DNA of 64,000 bases from Flavobacterium cheniae (GCF_004363695.1 NZ_SNZC01000003.1:278901-342900), one strand, 5' to 3'; shown: positions 1-8,694, counted from the stretch's first letter. Made by a program: numbers and translations. The notes: generated by a model not told the origin, from the letters alone.

Positions 1-1
1 G

Positions 2-499
2 CCACAACCAGTAGCTTTTTTTGAAAATTATGATTTTATCGGATTAAAAGAAAGTTACTACGCATGCGAACATTTAGAGGATGTATTTGAATTTAGAGAA
101 ATTGTTCAAAATGAAGCTTTTGAAAATAGAGATTTTATCATTCGAAAGTTTACCCAATTTACCTTTGAAATGCATCAAAAAGGCATTGAGTTTTTAGATC
201 ATTCACCAGGAAATACCTTAATTCGTAAAAATACTGACGGAAGTTATTCCTTTTTTCTAGTGGATTTGAACCGAATGAAATTTCATGAAACTATCGATTT
301 TCAAACCCGAATGAAGAATTTATCGAAAATCACACACAAGAAAGACATGATTGCAGTGATGAGTAATGAATACGCAAAACTTTCAAACGGTGACGAAACT
401 ACTATTTTTGAAACCATGTGGGGATTAACGGCCGATTTTCAATATCGCTTTCACCGAAAAAAAAGAATCAAAAAGAAATTAAAGTTCTGGAAAAAGTAG
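2..499 (+). CDS. Kdo/lipopolysaccharide kinase-like protein (5' end outside window)
   Basis: The reading frame is open from the left edge, so the start codon lies outside the window; about 165 residues are visible. The segment FLDHSPGNTLI resembles the catalytic loop of protein-kinase-fold LPS kinases (an Asp followed five residues later by Asn), and FFLVDLNRMKF fits the downstream metal-binding Asp motif. The C-terminus is very basic (RKKRIKKKLKFWKK). Family members phosphorylate sugars of the LPS inner core (Kdo or heptose) at the cytoplasmic face. The gene lies 24 bp upstream of a GT2 glycosyltransferase on the same strand, which fits an LPS core role. The family call is good; the exact acceptor is unknown. 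Confidence 0.72.
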   Translation, partial: PQPVAFFENYDFIGLKESYYACEHLEDVFEFREIVQNEAFENRDFIIRKFTQFTFEMHQKGIEFLDHSPGNTLIRKNTDGSYSFFLVDLNRMKFHETIDFQTRMKNLSKITHKKDMIAVMSNEYAKLSNGDETTIFETMWGLTADFQYRFHRKKRIKKKLKFWKK

Positions 500-523
500 T
501 ATTTTTCACTTTTAATTCTTTGC

Positions 524-1345
524 ATGAAATTATCGGTAATTATCACCACTTACAATTCGGAAGAATGGCTTCAAAAAGTGCTTGTTGGATACAGCGTCCA
601 AACTGAGCCAGACTTTGAGGTTGTTATTGCCGATGATGGTTCTACCGAAAAAACAAAAACAATAATTGAATATTTTCAAAGCCAATTTAAGTTTCCAATT
701 GTTCATGTTTGGCAAGAAGATAATGGTTTTCAGAAATGTAAAATCTTAAATAAAGCTATCTTAAAAACCAATTCCGATTATTTACTTTTTACCGATGGCG
801 ATTGTATTCCACGAAAAGATTTTGTTGCCCAACATTTAAAGCACCAAGAAGAAGGCTATTTTCTTTCAGGAGGCTATTTTAAATTACCAAGGGAAACGTC
901 TCTGAAAATTTCATTAGAAAATATCCAAAAGCAAGATTGTTTTTCTATTTCTTGGTTGATAAAAAATGGAGTTTCTAAGACTTTTAAATTATCAAAACTG
1001 ACCAAGATTTCACTTTTTGCGGCTTTCATGAATTGGTTAACACCTACAAAACGAACTTTTAACGGTCACAATACATCTTGCTTTAAGAAAGATTTAATTG
1101 CGGTGAATGGTTTTAACGAAGAAATGCAATACGGTGGTTTGGATAGAGAAGTTGGCGAACGTTTGTTCAACTTCGGAATTTTATCCAAGCAAATTCGTTA
1201 CAGTGCTGTTTGTTTGCATTTAGACCACAAAAGAGGTTACGCAACGCCAGAAACTTGGGAGAAAAACAATACCATTCGTAATTTCAATAAAAAACACAAT
1301 GTGACTTTTATTGAAAATGGTTTGTCAAAATATATCAGCGAATAA
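524..1345 (+). CDS. Glycosyltransferase family 2, two-domain (GT2 plus galactosyltransferase-like C-terminus)
   Basis: A GT-A fold starts at residue 1: LSVIITTYNSEEWL, then IADDGSTEKT, then the metal-binding DXD-type motif FTDGDC near residue 90. Near residue 200 the segment GGLDREVGERLFNFG matches the C-terminal region found in two-domain GT2 enzymes that move galactose or N-acetylgalactosamine. No membrane segment is evident, so it is probably cytosolic or peripheral. The neighbours (LPS-kinase-like gene upstream, GT9 gene opposite) suggest it builds LPS core oligosaccharide. Its 3' end overlaps the convergent GT9 gene by 11 bp. Donor and acceptor cannot be read from the sequence. Confidence 0.85.
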   Translation: MKLSVIITTYNSEEWLQKVLVGYSVQTEPDFEVVIADDGSTEKTKTIIEYFQSQFKFPIVHVWQEDNGFQKCKILNKAILKTNSDYLLFTDGDCIPRKDFVAQHLKHQEEGYFLSGGYFKLPRETSLKISLENIQKQDCFSISWLIKNGVSKTFKLSKLTKISLFAAFMNWLTPTKRTFNGHNTSCFKKDLIAVNGFNEEMQYGGLDREVGERLFNFGILSKQIRYSAVCLHLDHKRGYATPETWEKNNTIRNFNKKHNVTFIENGLSKYISE

Positions 1346-2396
1346 TCTCAAAAAAATCTTTCAATTTCTCTTTAATTAAGGCAATCGGATATTCTTCAAA
1401 ATATTTGAATGTATTTTCTTTGATGTATTTCTCGTCAACTTCGGTATAAATTTCTGGTTTCAAATCTTTTAAATGGATTGAGATGTTTTTCTCATCTTCA
1501 AAAATTTGCCATGTTTCTTTATCTACACTTGGTGAAAACAGCGAAAACGTAGGAATAAATAGTGCTTTTGCCATATTTACACTTCCGCCTTCGTTGCCAA
1601 TTAAAGCATCACATTGCGACATTAAACCTAAAAACGAACGTAAATCATTGGCATACAAATCAAAATAAATGCGTTGTTGTGTTTCGGGTTGACACAAATC
1701 GAAGATTTTTTGAGCGTCTTCTTTTTGTTTCGGAATATAGTTGAAAAGTAAATTCGCATCAGTTGTTTGAACTGTAAAATCTAACAATTCCGCCATTTTT
1801 TCAAACGGATAGGTTTTGTACCATTCGCTACCTAAAATCCCAATCATAAAAGTGGGCTTGTCTGTTTTTAATGGGAATTTTGATAGTATTTCCTTTGCTT
1901 GATTAATTTCCGAATCCGTTAAAAAAACTTTCGGTTTATAATCGGTAATTTCTTCCTCAATAAGTGGTTTTAGTAAACGTAAACGATTTATAATTGCCAA
2001 TCCAATATCCGATTTAGTTCCGTTTTTTAAGCGTTCAATATTATAGTTGTAAAAAATATTGGAGTAGCCTTTCTTATATGAAATTTTATATTTTGCGCCA
2101 GAAAATAGTGTGATTAAATTGGTTTCCAACTTACTGTAAGCATCAATTACCGCATCATATTTGGTACTTCTAATTTTGAAAATAAATTGAAAAAGTGAAA
2201 GATAGTTTTTTCGCACTTTTTCTTCCAAAACAATAATATTGTCAATATTTGGATTGTTTTTTAGTACATCAACACAATTGGCGTAGCACATGTAGTCCAC
2301 TTGCGCATTCGGATATTTTTGCTTCAAATTATTGGATAAAATAGTTGAGGTAAGTACGTCTCCAATTCGCTTTTGTTGTATGACTAAAATTTTCAT
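1335..2396 (-). CDS. Glycosyltransferase family 9 (heptosyltransferase-like)
   Basis: The 353-residue length is typical for GT9 enzymes of the WaaC/WaaF/RfaF type. The N-terminal Rossmann motif is MKILVIQQKRIGDVLTST, with the family-typical R-I-G-D-V-L. The C-terminal donor-binding motif LIGNEGGSVNMAKALFIPTF near residue 265 corresponds to the G-x-G-x-x-H-x-A-x-A region, with Asn where many members have His. Family members add ADP-heptose or related sugars to the LPS inner core in the cytoplasm. It converges on the preceding GT2 gene and is divergent from the next GT2 gene. The His-to-Asn change means the donor may not be ADP-heptose. Confidence 0.85.
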   Translation of the reverse strand: MKILVIQQKRIGDVLTSTILSNNLKQKYPNAQVDYMCYANCVDVLKNNPNIDNIIVLEEKVRKNYLSLFQFIFKIRSTKYDAVIDAYSKLETNLITLFSGAKYKISYKKGYSNIFYNYNIERLKNGTKSDIGLAIINRLRLLKPLIEEEITDYKPKVFLTDSEINQAKEILSKFPLKTDKPTFMIGILGSEWYKTYPFEKMAELLDFTVQTTDANLLFNYIPKQKEDAQKIFDLCQPETQQRIYFDLYANDLRSFLGLMSQCDALIGNEGGSVNMAKALFIPTFSLFSPSVDKETWQIFEDEKNISIHLKDLKPEIYTEVDEKYIKENTFKYFEEYPIALIKEKLKDFFEIIR

Positions 2397-2437
2397 TTTT
2401 GATAAATTATTTGGCTAAAATACACTGATTTTGAAAC

Positions 2438-2467
2438 TTTGCCAACAAAATAATTTGATTACTTTTG
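2438..2467 (+). promoter_or_regulatory. Predicted Bacteroidota promoter for the GT2 gene at 2484
   Basis: A TTTG element (2438-2441) is separated by 18 bp from TACTTTTG (2460-2467), which fits the Flavobacterium/Bacteroides consensus TTTG - 17 to 23 bp - TAnnTTTG exactly. The ATG of the glycosyltransferase follows 16 bp after the -7 box, so the leader would be short. Confidence 0.6.
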
Positions 2468-2483
2468 TGAAAATTCAATTTTT

Positions 2484-3245
2484 ATGGCAATTAGCGGTTT
2501 AGTCATTACTTATAATGAAGAAAAAAATATTGGAAAATGCATCGATGCTTTGTTTGAAGTGTGCGATGAAGTAATCATTGTTGATTCGTTAAGTGTTGAT
2601 AATACAGTGAAAATTGCCGAAGAAAAAGGAGCAAAAGTTGTTTCTCAAAAGTTTCTTGGCGATGGACCACAACGCACGCACGGATTGCCATTTTGCAAAA
2701 ACGATTGGATTTTAAATTTAGATGCAGACGAATTTTTAGATAAAGATTCCAAAGAATTTATCTTAAAAGGAAAGTATTTAGAAGGAAATTACGATGCTTT
2801 TTCGTTTCGAGTTAAAAACTTTTTAGCTGATGAATTGATTGATTTTTCAGGTTGGTATCCCGATCATAAAGTGCGTTTTTTTAATAAGAAAACAGCGAAA
2901 CCTTCAGAAGCTAAAGTGCATCAAAAAATAGAAACAACTAACGAGAAAAAGGTAGCCGTTCACATTTTACACTACGGCTGGGAATCTTTTGAGCAAATTA
3001 TCGCAAAGAAAAACCAATATTCTACTTGGCATGCGCAACAACTTTTTGACCAGGGAAAAAGAGTAGGAGCAATGAAGCCTGTAATTAATGGTTTAACCGC
3101 TTTTGTAAGATGTTATTTCTTCAAAAAAGGAATTTTCAATGGAATTGACGGCATCACAATAGCCTTAATTCAAGGGTTTTTCTCGCACATGAAATACGCC
3201 AAACTGCTGAAATTACAACGCCAAGAAAAATTATTGAAGCGTTAA
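2484..3245 (+). CDS. Glycosyltransferase family 2, WaaE/KdtX-like
   Basis: Single-domain GT2 of 253 residues, the usual size for the LPS-core beta-1,4-glucosyltransferase group. Motifs: GLVITYNEEKNIGKCID at the N-terminus, VDSLSVDNT, the DXD-like NLDADEFLD near residue 75, and GWYPDHKVRFFNK near residue 128, which is characteristic of the WaaE-like group. It has its own predicted promoter just upstream, and its last 15 bp overlap the convergent LtaS-like gene. The role is probably addition of a hexose to LPS inner core; sugar identity is not determined. Confidence 0.85.
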   Translation: MAISGLVITYNEEKNIGKCIDALFEVCDEVIIVDSLSVDNTVKIAEEKGAKVVSQKFLGDGPQRTHGLPFCKNDWILNLDADEFLDKDSKEFILKGKYLEGNYDAFSFRVKNFLADELIDFSGWYPDHKVRFFNKKTAKPSEAKVHQKIETTNEKKVAVHILHYGWESFEQIIAKKNQYSTWHAQQLFDQGKRVGAMKPVINGLTAFVRCYFFKKGIFNGIDGITIALIQGFFSHMKYAKLLKLQRQEKLLKR

Positions 3246-5129
3246 TTTATTTCCAATCATTCGCTCGTTAAACGATTGAATATAGGCTTTTATAAACGTT
3301 TCCATTTCGGTTGCTTTTGCTTTTTCGGTTTTGATTACATTGGTTTTTAGCAATTCATCTTTCTTGAAATTATACAATCCTAACGTTTTTTTTCCATCGA
3401 AAGCCAAGTAATAATCGCCCGAAACATAATGGTAAATATTATCTAAATAATACACCACAAAATCTTTTTCAGATTTGTACGATTTTCCGTAGGTAATCAT
3501 TTTACTATCAATATTCAAATAATCAATTATCGAAGGCATGATGTCAATTTGTTGTAAATTCTTCTGATTTTTCCCAACGATAGAAGGATTTGAAGGATCA
3601 AAAAATAATATTGGCACTCTAAATTTTCCAACATTAGTTTTAAATTTTTTCTCTGTTGGTTCTGATGAAGTGTGGTCTGAAGTTATTACGAATAGCGTGT
3701 TTTTATACCAATCTTCTTTAGAAGCCGTTTCAAAAAAGCGTTTCAAAGCATAATCAGAATAAGCAATACTTTCATGAATTTTAGTAGTTCCTTTTGGAAA
3801 TTTACCTTTGTGTTTTTCTGGAATAATGTATGGATTATGAGACGAAATTGTGAAAATCGTACTAAAAAATGGTTGTTTGAATTCGGTCATCTTCTCTGAA
3901 AAATATTGCATAAATTCTTCATCAAAAATGCCCCATCTTCCATCAAAAGCTTCTGGACCAACGTATTCATTCTTCCCAAAATAATTATCAAAACCAGCTA
4001 CTTTACAATATTGGTCAAAATTCTGACTTCCGTTGAAAGCACCATGAAAAAACGCAGTTTGATAACCATTATCTTTTAAAATTTTTGGTAAACCATACAC
4101 TTCATTAATCGAATAACTTGACGTAATTAGTGAATTATTCATCAAACTCGGAATACTCGAAAGTGTTGAAGGAACAGCATCAATAGAAAGTTTTCCATTA
4201 GCAAAACCGTTTTCAAAGAATAACGATTTTTCAATCAAATCATCTAAAAAAGGCGTTTGTCCACGCTGAATATTTTCTCGTCCGAAACTTTCTAAAATAA
4301 TAATTACCACATTTTTTTTGTTCGGATTTTCAGTTGAAGAGATTTCAGTTATTGGATTGAAAATTTGATTTAATTCTGTTTCTGAAAAGTATTTTGGTGA
4401 TTCTAACGTTTCTTTTTTACCAATAGTTTTGATGATGCAAAACGGAGTATTCAGCACAATTGCCGACTGATTTATCGAACCATAATTTACAGCATCAACA
4501 ATACGTAACGGTTTTTTCTGGAAACCACCACGACCTAATAAGAAAACAAATCCCATTAAAAGAATAAATATTCCGGATTGTTTTGCAATTTGAGACCAGT
4601 TTGCACTTTGTTCACTTGCTGATTTTAGATTAGCAATTATTTTCCAAAAGCCAAAACCCAAAAGAATTGCTAATAACGGCAAATGCCAAAACTCAACTAA
4701 AAAAGAAAAAATTAATCCGCCAATTTCATTTTCCATTCCGCTTGCTGTAATCATGCCAAAAGTACTTCTTCTGCCGGTGAATTTGTAATATTCGAAATCA
4801 ACAAAATTGGTTAAAATGAAGATGAAATTCACAATGAAGAAACCAATTTTCAAATACTTTTGATAGTTGGGTTTGTATTTAAAATTACCTGGAATAAAGT
4901 GCAAAAGTGCAAAAACTAAGTTGATGTACGCTATTGCCGATAAATCGAAATGAATTCCACCCAAAAAACCTTTAGCAGAAATGTTTTCAAAGGCATTTCG
5001 ATTGAAAAAGTAAAACAACAAACGACAAATTTGATATATAAAAAGAACAATAAAAAAGCGCTTGAAAAATAGTTTTACACTGCTAAAATAGTTTGACATA
5101 GAAAGGTAATTTTCAGCAAATTTAACCAT
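3231..5129 (-). CDS. LTA synthase-like membrane sulfatase-superfamily phospho-transferase
   Basis: The protein has 632 residues: about five hydrophobic segments in the first ~215 residues, then a soluble extracytoplasmic sulfatase/alkaline-phosphatase-fold domain. VVIIILESFGREN holds the metal-binding Glu, TPFLDDLI is typical of LtaS proteins, and ITSDHTSS near residue 500 holds the Asp-His metal ligands. In LtaS the nucleophile is a Thr in a GKTS motif; here the matching segment is NGKLSIDAVPS, with Leu314 at the Thr position and Ser315 next to it. In Gram-negatives such enzymes add phosphoglycerol or phosphoethanolamine to glycans. The neighbouring LPS genes suggest LPS decoration in the periplasm. 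Substrate uncertain. Confidence 0.82.
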   Translation of the reverse strand: MVKFAENYLSMSNYFSSVKLFFKRFFIVLFIYQICRLLFYFFNRNAFENISAKGFLGGIHFDLSAIAYINLVFALLHFIPGNFKYKPNYQKYLKIGFFIVNFIFILTNFVDFEYYKFTGRRSTFGMITASGMENEIGGLIFSFLVEFWHLPLLAILLGFGFWKIIANLKSASEQSANWSQIAKQSGIFILLMGFVFLLGRGGFQKKPLRIVDAVNYGSINQSAIVLNTPFCIIKTIGKKETLESPKYFSETELNQIFNPITEISSTENPNKKNVVIIILESFGRENIQRGQTPFLDDLIEKSLFFENGFANGKLSIDAVPSTLSSIPSLMNNSLITSSYSINEVYGLPKILKDNGYQTAFFHGAFNGSQNFDQYCKVAGFDNYFGKNEYVGPEAFDGRWGIFDEEFMQYFSEKMTEFKQPFFSTIFTISSHNPYIIPEKHKGKFPKGTTKIHESIAYSDYALKRFFETASKEDWYKNTLFVITSDHTSSEPTEKKFKTNVGKFRVPILFFDPSNPSIVGKNQKNLQQIDIMPSIIDYLNIDSKMITYGKSYKSEKDFVVYYLDNIYHYVSGDYYLAFDGKKTLGLYNFKKDELLKTNVIKTEKAKATEMETFIKAYIQSFNERMIGNKLTLQ

Positions 5130-5183
5130 TCATATAAAATTTACAATTTATTTACTTGTAATTTACTTTTAGAGGAAAATAAA

Positions 5184-5221
5184 AATTCCAATTCACAACA
5201 ATTTTGTCATGAATTGGAATT
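5184..5221 (-). terminator. Rho-independent terminator of dapD
   Basis: A perfect 12-bp inverted repeat (arms 5184-5195 and 5210-5221) with a 14-nt loop lies just after the dapD stop. On the minus strand it is followed by a T-rich run. Confidence 0.7.
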
Positions 5222-5242
5222 CACTTTGTATTTTAATTTTGA

Positions 5243-6058
5243 TTATACCGCTACGTTGTATTCTCTCAATGCATCATTCAAAGAAGTCTTCAAATCGGTT
5301 GAAGGTTTTCTTTGCCCAATGATAATTGCACAAGGTACTTGATAATCGCCAGCTGGGAATTTCTTCGTATAACTTCCTGGAATTACTACTGAACGAGCCG
5401 GAACAACTCCTTTGTATTCAATAGGTTCATCTCCTGTTACGTCAATAATTTTAGTAGAACCAGTCAAACACACATTCGCACCTAAAACCGCTTCTTTTCC
5501 TACGTGAACACCTTCTACCACAATACATCTTGAGCCGATGAAAGCACCATCTTCAATAATTACTGGAGCGGCTTGTAATGGTTCTAAAACACCACCAATT
5601 CCAACACCACCAGAAAGGTGAACATGTTTTCCAATTTGCGCACAACTTCCTACGGTTGCCCATGTATCTACCATCGTGCCTTCATCTACATAAGCACCGA
5701 TGTTTACATAACTTGGCATTAAAATTACACCACTAGAAATATAAGCACCATATCTTGCTACTGCATTTGGAACTACACGAATTCCTTTTTCTGCATAATT
5801 ACGTTTCAACAACATTTTATCGTGATATTCAAAAATACCCGATTCCCAAGTTTCCATTTTTTGAATAGGGAAGTACATCACTACTGCTTTTTTAACCCAT
5901 TCGTTTACTTGCCAGCCATTTTCAACTGGTTCAGCAACACGAAGTTTTCCGCTATCTAATAATTCGATAACTTCTCTAATGGCTTTTTGCGTAGTTTCTT
6001 CTTGTAATAAAGCACGATTTTCCCATGCTTGTTCTATTGTAGCTTGTAAATTGGTCAT
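5243..6058 (-). CDS. dapD: 2,3,4,5-tetrahydropyridine-2,6-dicarboxylate N-succinyltransferase
   Basis: At 271 residues it has the usual DapD length. It catalyses succinyl-CoA-dependent acylation of tetrahydrodipicolinate in the succinylase branch of lysine and meso-diaminopimelate synthesis, so it feeds peptidoglycan formation in the cytosol. The C-terminal two thirds is a left-handed beta-helix of hexapeptide repeats (for example VIIEDGAFIGSRCIVVEGV), preceded by RVVPNAVARYGAYI and MPSYVNIGAYVDEGTMVDTW, which are strongly conserved in DapD. The C-terminus carries the family-typical GSYTKKFPAG region. It stands alone between a terminator and a divergent promoter region. Very secure call. Confidence 0.97.
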   Translation of the reverse strand: MTNLQATIEQAWENRALLQEETTQKAIREVIELLDSGKLRVAEPVENGWQVNEWVKKAVVMYFPIQKMETWESGIFEYHDKMLLKRNYAEKGIRVVPNAVARYGAYISSGVILMPSYVNIGAYVDEGTMVDTWATVGSCAQIGKHVHLSGGVGIGGVLEPLQAAPVIIEDGAFIGSRCIVVEGVHVGKEAVLGANVCLTGSTKIIDVTGDEPIEYKGVVPARSVVIPGSYTKKFPAGDYQVPCAIIIGQRKPSTDLKTSLNDALREYNVAV

Positions 6059-6078
6059 GATTGTAAAAATTTGTGATG

Positions 6079-6086
6079 CAAAGATA
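6079..6086 (-). promoter_or_regulatory. Predicted -7 element of dapD
   Basis: On the minus strand the sequence reads TATCTTTG, matching TAnnTTTG, 20 bp before the dapD ATG. No clear TTTG -33 box is found at the expected distance. Confidence 0.45.
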
Positions 6087-6111
6087 ACATTTTATGAATT
6101 TTGGAATTCTT

Positions 6112-6140
6112 TTTGATGTAAGAAATAAGTCGTAAATTTA
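6112..6140 (+). promoter_or_regulatory. Predicted promoter of the NlpE/META lipoprotein gene
   Basis: TTTG (6112-6115), a 17-bp spacer and TAAATTTA (6133-6140) make a near-consensus Bacteroidota promoter with only the last base of the -7 box differing. It is divergent from the dapD promoter in the same 108-bp gap. Confidence 0.45.
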
Positions 6141-6166
6141 CATTAATCACAAAAAATAGAAACGTT

Positions 6167-7036
6167 ATGAAAAAAAGTCTATTTCTATCAGCCCTAATTG
6201 CTCTAAGTTCTATCTCTTGTAAAGAAGAAATAAAAGATGACTCAGAGTTTCCATTATTGGATTCTACCGAAGTGGTAACAGATGGTCATAATGCCATGAA
6301 TGCTCTAGATTATCATGGTGTTTATTATGGTGTTTTGCCTTGTGCTGATTGCGAAGGTATCGAAACAACAATCACGTTAACTGCTGATAGCTACACTAAA
6401 GAAGTGGTATATCAAGGAAAATCAAAAGAAATAATAACCGAAAAAGGAACTTTCACTTGGAATGAAGCTGGTAATACCATCACACTTTCTGGTTCTCAAG
6501 CTCCAAATCAATATTTTGTAGGTGAAAACGATTTGTTTCATTTAGATGTAGATGGAGACAGAATTGAAGGAAAAATGGCTTCTAAATACAGATTACAAAA
6601 GTTAGATACCACTACTTTGTCAAAAGATAGTAAAGTTTCGGAAGCTATGGCTACGGGTAATGAAGCAAGAAAAATAGTAGATGCAAAAGTTGAACTTAAA
6701 AAGTCAAAATGGCGTTTAGTAAAAATGAATGGAAATGTAGTGAAGAAAGATTCAAATATTGAAAAAGAATATGGAATTACGTTTAATCCAGACGGAAGAT
6801 TCTCAGCTTTTGCAGGTTGTAATAATATGATGGGAAGCTATAAATTAAAAGAAGATGTAAGTCGTATTGAATTCTCAAAAGTGGCCTCAACCATGATGGC
6901 TTGTGAAGATATGATTACCGAACAAGAATTAGCTAAAGTTTTAGAAATGGCTGATAATTATAATTTTGATGGCAAAACGCTAAAATTAAACAAAGCTAGA
7001 ATGGCAACTTTAGCCGAATTTGAAATTATTAAGTAA
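6167..7036 (+). CDS. Lipoprotein with NlpE-like and META domains
   Basis: The N-terminus is a lipoprotein signal peptide ending in the lipobox LSSISC, with acylated Cys at residue 18. Residues ~50-145 form an NlpE-like domain: YHGVYYGVLPCADCEGIETTITL contains the C-x-x-C of this family. Residues ~175-285 form a META/HslJ-like domain: KWRLVKMNG, GITFNPDGRFSAFAGCNNMMGSY and MMACEDMITEQEL. NlpE-type domains sense envelope and surface stress, and META domains occur in heat-shock and secreted proteins. The protein is expected in the outer membrane or periplasm. The role is probably in envelope stress, but no partner kinase is nearby. Confidence 0.85.
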   Translation: MKKSLFLSALIALSSISCKEEIKDDSEFPLLDSTEVVTDGHNAMNALDYHGVYYGVLPCADCEGIETTITLTADSYTKEVVYQGKSKEIITEKGTFTWNEAGNTITLSGSQAPNQYFVGENDLFHLDVDGDRIEGKMASKYRLQKLDTTTLSKDSKVSEAMATGNEARKIVDAKVELKKSKWRLVKMNGNVVKKDSNIEKEYGITFNPDGRFSAFAGCNNMMGSYKLKEDVSRIEFSKVASTMMACEDMITEQELAKVLEMADNYNFDGKTLKLNKARMATLAEFEIIK

Positions 7037-7052
7037 ATTGAACTTATATTTG
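7019..7052 (+). promoter_or_regulatory. Predicted promoter of ruvX
   Basis: TTTG (7019-7022), a 22-bp spacer and TATATTTG (7045-7052) match the consensus. The -33 box lies within the last codons of the preceding lipoprotein gene. The ruvX ATG is 19 bp downstream. Confidence 0.5.
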
Positions 7053-7070
7053 CTAAAAATTAGTCAATAA

Positions 7071-7481
7071 ATGCGAATTTTAGCAATAGATTACGGAATA
7101 AAAAGAACAGGCATTGCCGTTACTGATGAAATGCAGATGATAGCTTTTGGGCTAACCACAGTAGCTTCAGAAACGGCAATTGCTTTTTTAAAAGACTATT
7201 TTTCTAAAGAAAAAGTAGAACGTGTCATTGTTGGCGAACCCAAACAAATGGACGGAACACCATCACAAAGTGCTGAAATTATCAATGCGTTTGTGACTAA
7301 ATTTCAAGAAGCTTTTCCTGAAATGTCTGTTGAACGTGTCGATGAACGATTTACTTCCAAAATGGCATTTCAAACGATGATTGATAGTGGCTTAAATAAA
7401 AAACAACGCCAAAATAAAGCCTTGGTTGACGAAATTGCCGCAACAATTATACTTCAAGATTATTTGCGTTATAAAAAATAG
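7071..7481 (+). CDS. ruvX: Putative pre-16S rRNA nuclease / Holliday junction resolvase-like YqgF
   Basis: At 136 residues it has the standard YqgF/RuvX length. The RNase H-like fold begins with RILAIDYGIKRTGIAVTD, containing the first catalytic Asp; VIVGEPKQMDGTPS and VERVDERFTSKMA hold the conserved Glu/Asp region; DEIAATIILQDYL near the end holds the last acidic residue. Family members process the 5' end of 16S rRNA or act on branched DNA. It is followed 55 bp later by def on the same strand; each gene has its own predicted -7 box. Confidence 0.95.
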   Translation: MRILAIDYGIKRTGIAVTDEMQMIAFGLTTVASETAIAFLKDYFSKEKVERVIVGEPKQMDGTPSQSAEIINAFVTKFQEAFPEMSVERVDERFTSKMAFQTMIDSGLNKKQRQNKALVDEIAATIILQDYLRYKK

Positions 7482-7489
7482 TACTTTTG
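7463..7489 (+). promoter_or_regulatory. Predicted promoter of def
   Basis: TTTG (7463-7466) and TACTTTTG (7482-7489) are separated by 15 bp, slightly shorter than usual. The boxes span the end of ruvX. The leader to the def ATG is about 47 nt and contains the A-rich string with two TTAGAA words seen in other gaps of this window. Confidence 0.4.
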
Positions 7490-7536
7490 CACTCGAAATT
7501 TAGAATTCAGAAGTTAGAAATTAGAAAATACAGATT

Positions 7537-8124
7537 ATGATTTTACCAATATACGGATACGGAGAACCAGTTTTACGCAAAGTTTGTGAGGACATTACAC
7601 CAGAATATCCGAATCTTAAAGAAACAATTGCTAATATGTATGACACTATGTGTCATGCACACGGCGTTGGTTTGGCTGCTCCACAAGTTGGGTTACCTAT
7701 TCGTCTGTTTATTGTAGATACCGAACCTTTTAGTGATAGTGATGATGTTTCTAAAGAAGAAGCGGCTTTAATGAAAGAGTTTAAAAAGACGTTCATTAAT
7801 GCTAAAATCATTAAAGAAGAAGGTGATATTTGGGGTTTCAACGAGGGTTGTTTGAGTATTCCAGATGTGCGTGAAGATGTTTTTCGTCATGATACGATTA
7901 CAATTGAATATTTTGATGAAGATTTCAATAAGAAGACAGAAGTATATGATGGTTTAATTGCGCGTGTTATTCAACATGAGTACGATCACATCGAAGGAAT
8001 TTTATTTACCGATCACTTGTCGATGCTGAAAAAGAAGCTAATTGGGAAGAAATTGCAAAACATCATGGATGGTAAAGCAAGACCCGATTATAAAATGAAG
8101 TACGTAAACAAAAAAGGACGTTAA
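7537..8124 (+). CDS. def: Peptide deformylase
   Basis: The protein has 195 residues and carries all three metal-site motifs in order: GVGLAAPQVG (residues ~45-54), NEGCLSIPD (~105) with the metal-binding Cys, and IQHEYDHIEG (~148) with the two His ligands and catalytic Glu. It removes the N-formyl group from nascent proteins in the cytosol. The ~20 residues between the first two motifs (FSDSDDVSKEEAALMKEF region) are a Bacteroidota-type insertion. Downstream, DUF5606 follows in the same direction. Confidence 0.97.
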   Translation: MILPIYGYGEPVLRKVCEDITPEYPNLKETIANMYDTMCHAHGVGLAAPQVGLPIRLFIVDTEPFSDSDDVSKEEAALMKEFKKTFINAKIIKEEGDIWGFNEGCLSIPDVREDVFRHDTITIEYFDEDFNKKTEVYDGLIARVIQHEYDHIEGILFTDHLSMLKKKLIGKKLQNIMDGKARPDYKMKYVNKKGR

Positions 8125-8181
8125 AATTTTTGCATTTTTAAATAAAGATTAGATATTTGCCAACCTTAATAAGTAAGAAAC

Positions 8182-8613
8182 ATGAGCATTCAAAAAATAT
8201 TAGCTATTTCTGGGAAACCAGGTTTATATGAATTAAAAATTCAAACACGTACAGGATTTGTAGCCGAGTCTTTATTAGACGGAAAAAAGATAACTGTTGG
8301 AATGAGAGCTAACGTAAGTTTGTTATCAGAAATTGCAGTGTACACATATTCAGAAGAAGTGCGTTTAGCAGAAGTTTTCAAAGCAATTGCTATGAAAGAA
8401 AACGACGGTTTAGCAATGTCTCATAAAGAAGATGATGCAAAATTAAAATCATACTTCAGAGAAATTTTACCAGAATTTGACGAAGACAGAGTGTATACGT
8501 CTGACATCAAGAAAATCTTAAACTGGTACAATTTGTTACAACCTAAAGGTTTCGTTTCATTAGAAGCATTATCTAAAGAAGTTAAAGAAGAAGAAACTCC
8601 AGCTGCTGAATAA
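8182..8613 (+). CDS. DUF5606 family protein
   Basis: This 143-residue protein of unknown function is conserved in Bacteroidota. Its N-terminus IQKILAISGKPGLYELKIQ and the middle SDIKKILNWYNLLQ fit the DUF5606 family as I recall it. The N-terminal ~50 residues are beta-rich and the remainder helical, ending in an acidic tail (EVKEEETPAAE). No signal peptide or membrane segment is present, so it is likely cytosolic. It lies after def and before mazG, with its own terminator. No enzymatic motif is recognised. Confidence 0.8.
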   Translation: MSIQKILAISGKPGLYELKIQTRTGFVAESLLDGKKITVGMRANVSLLSEIAVYTYSEEVRLAEVFKAIAMKENDGLAMSHKEDDAKLKSYFREILPEFDEDRVYTSDIKKILNWYNLLQPKGFVSLEALSKEVKEEETPAAE

Positions 8614-8633
8614 GTAGTTGAAAACTATATTTT

Positions 8634-8662
8634 AAAATCCTGCGTTTTCCACGTGGGATTTT
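8634..8662 (+). terminator. Terminator of the DUF5606 gene
   Basis: An 11-bp stem with two G-T pairs (arms 8634-8644 and 8652-8662) and a 7-nt loop is followed by a T-rich tract (TTATTTTT). Confidence 0.65.
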
Positions 8663-8694
8663 TTATTTTTACGATATTATTTCTATCAATATTG

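Noticed and set aside
418..606. 62-codon frame overlapping the LPS-kinase and GT2 genes
   Set aside because: It is an out-of-frame reading of both genes with no start-region or family support.
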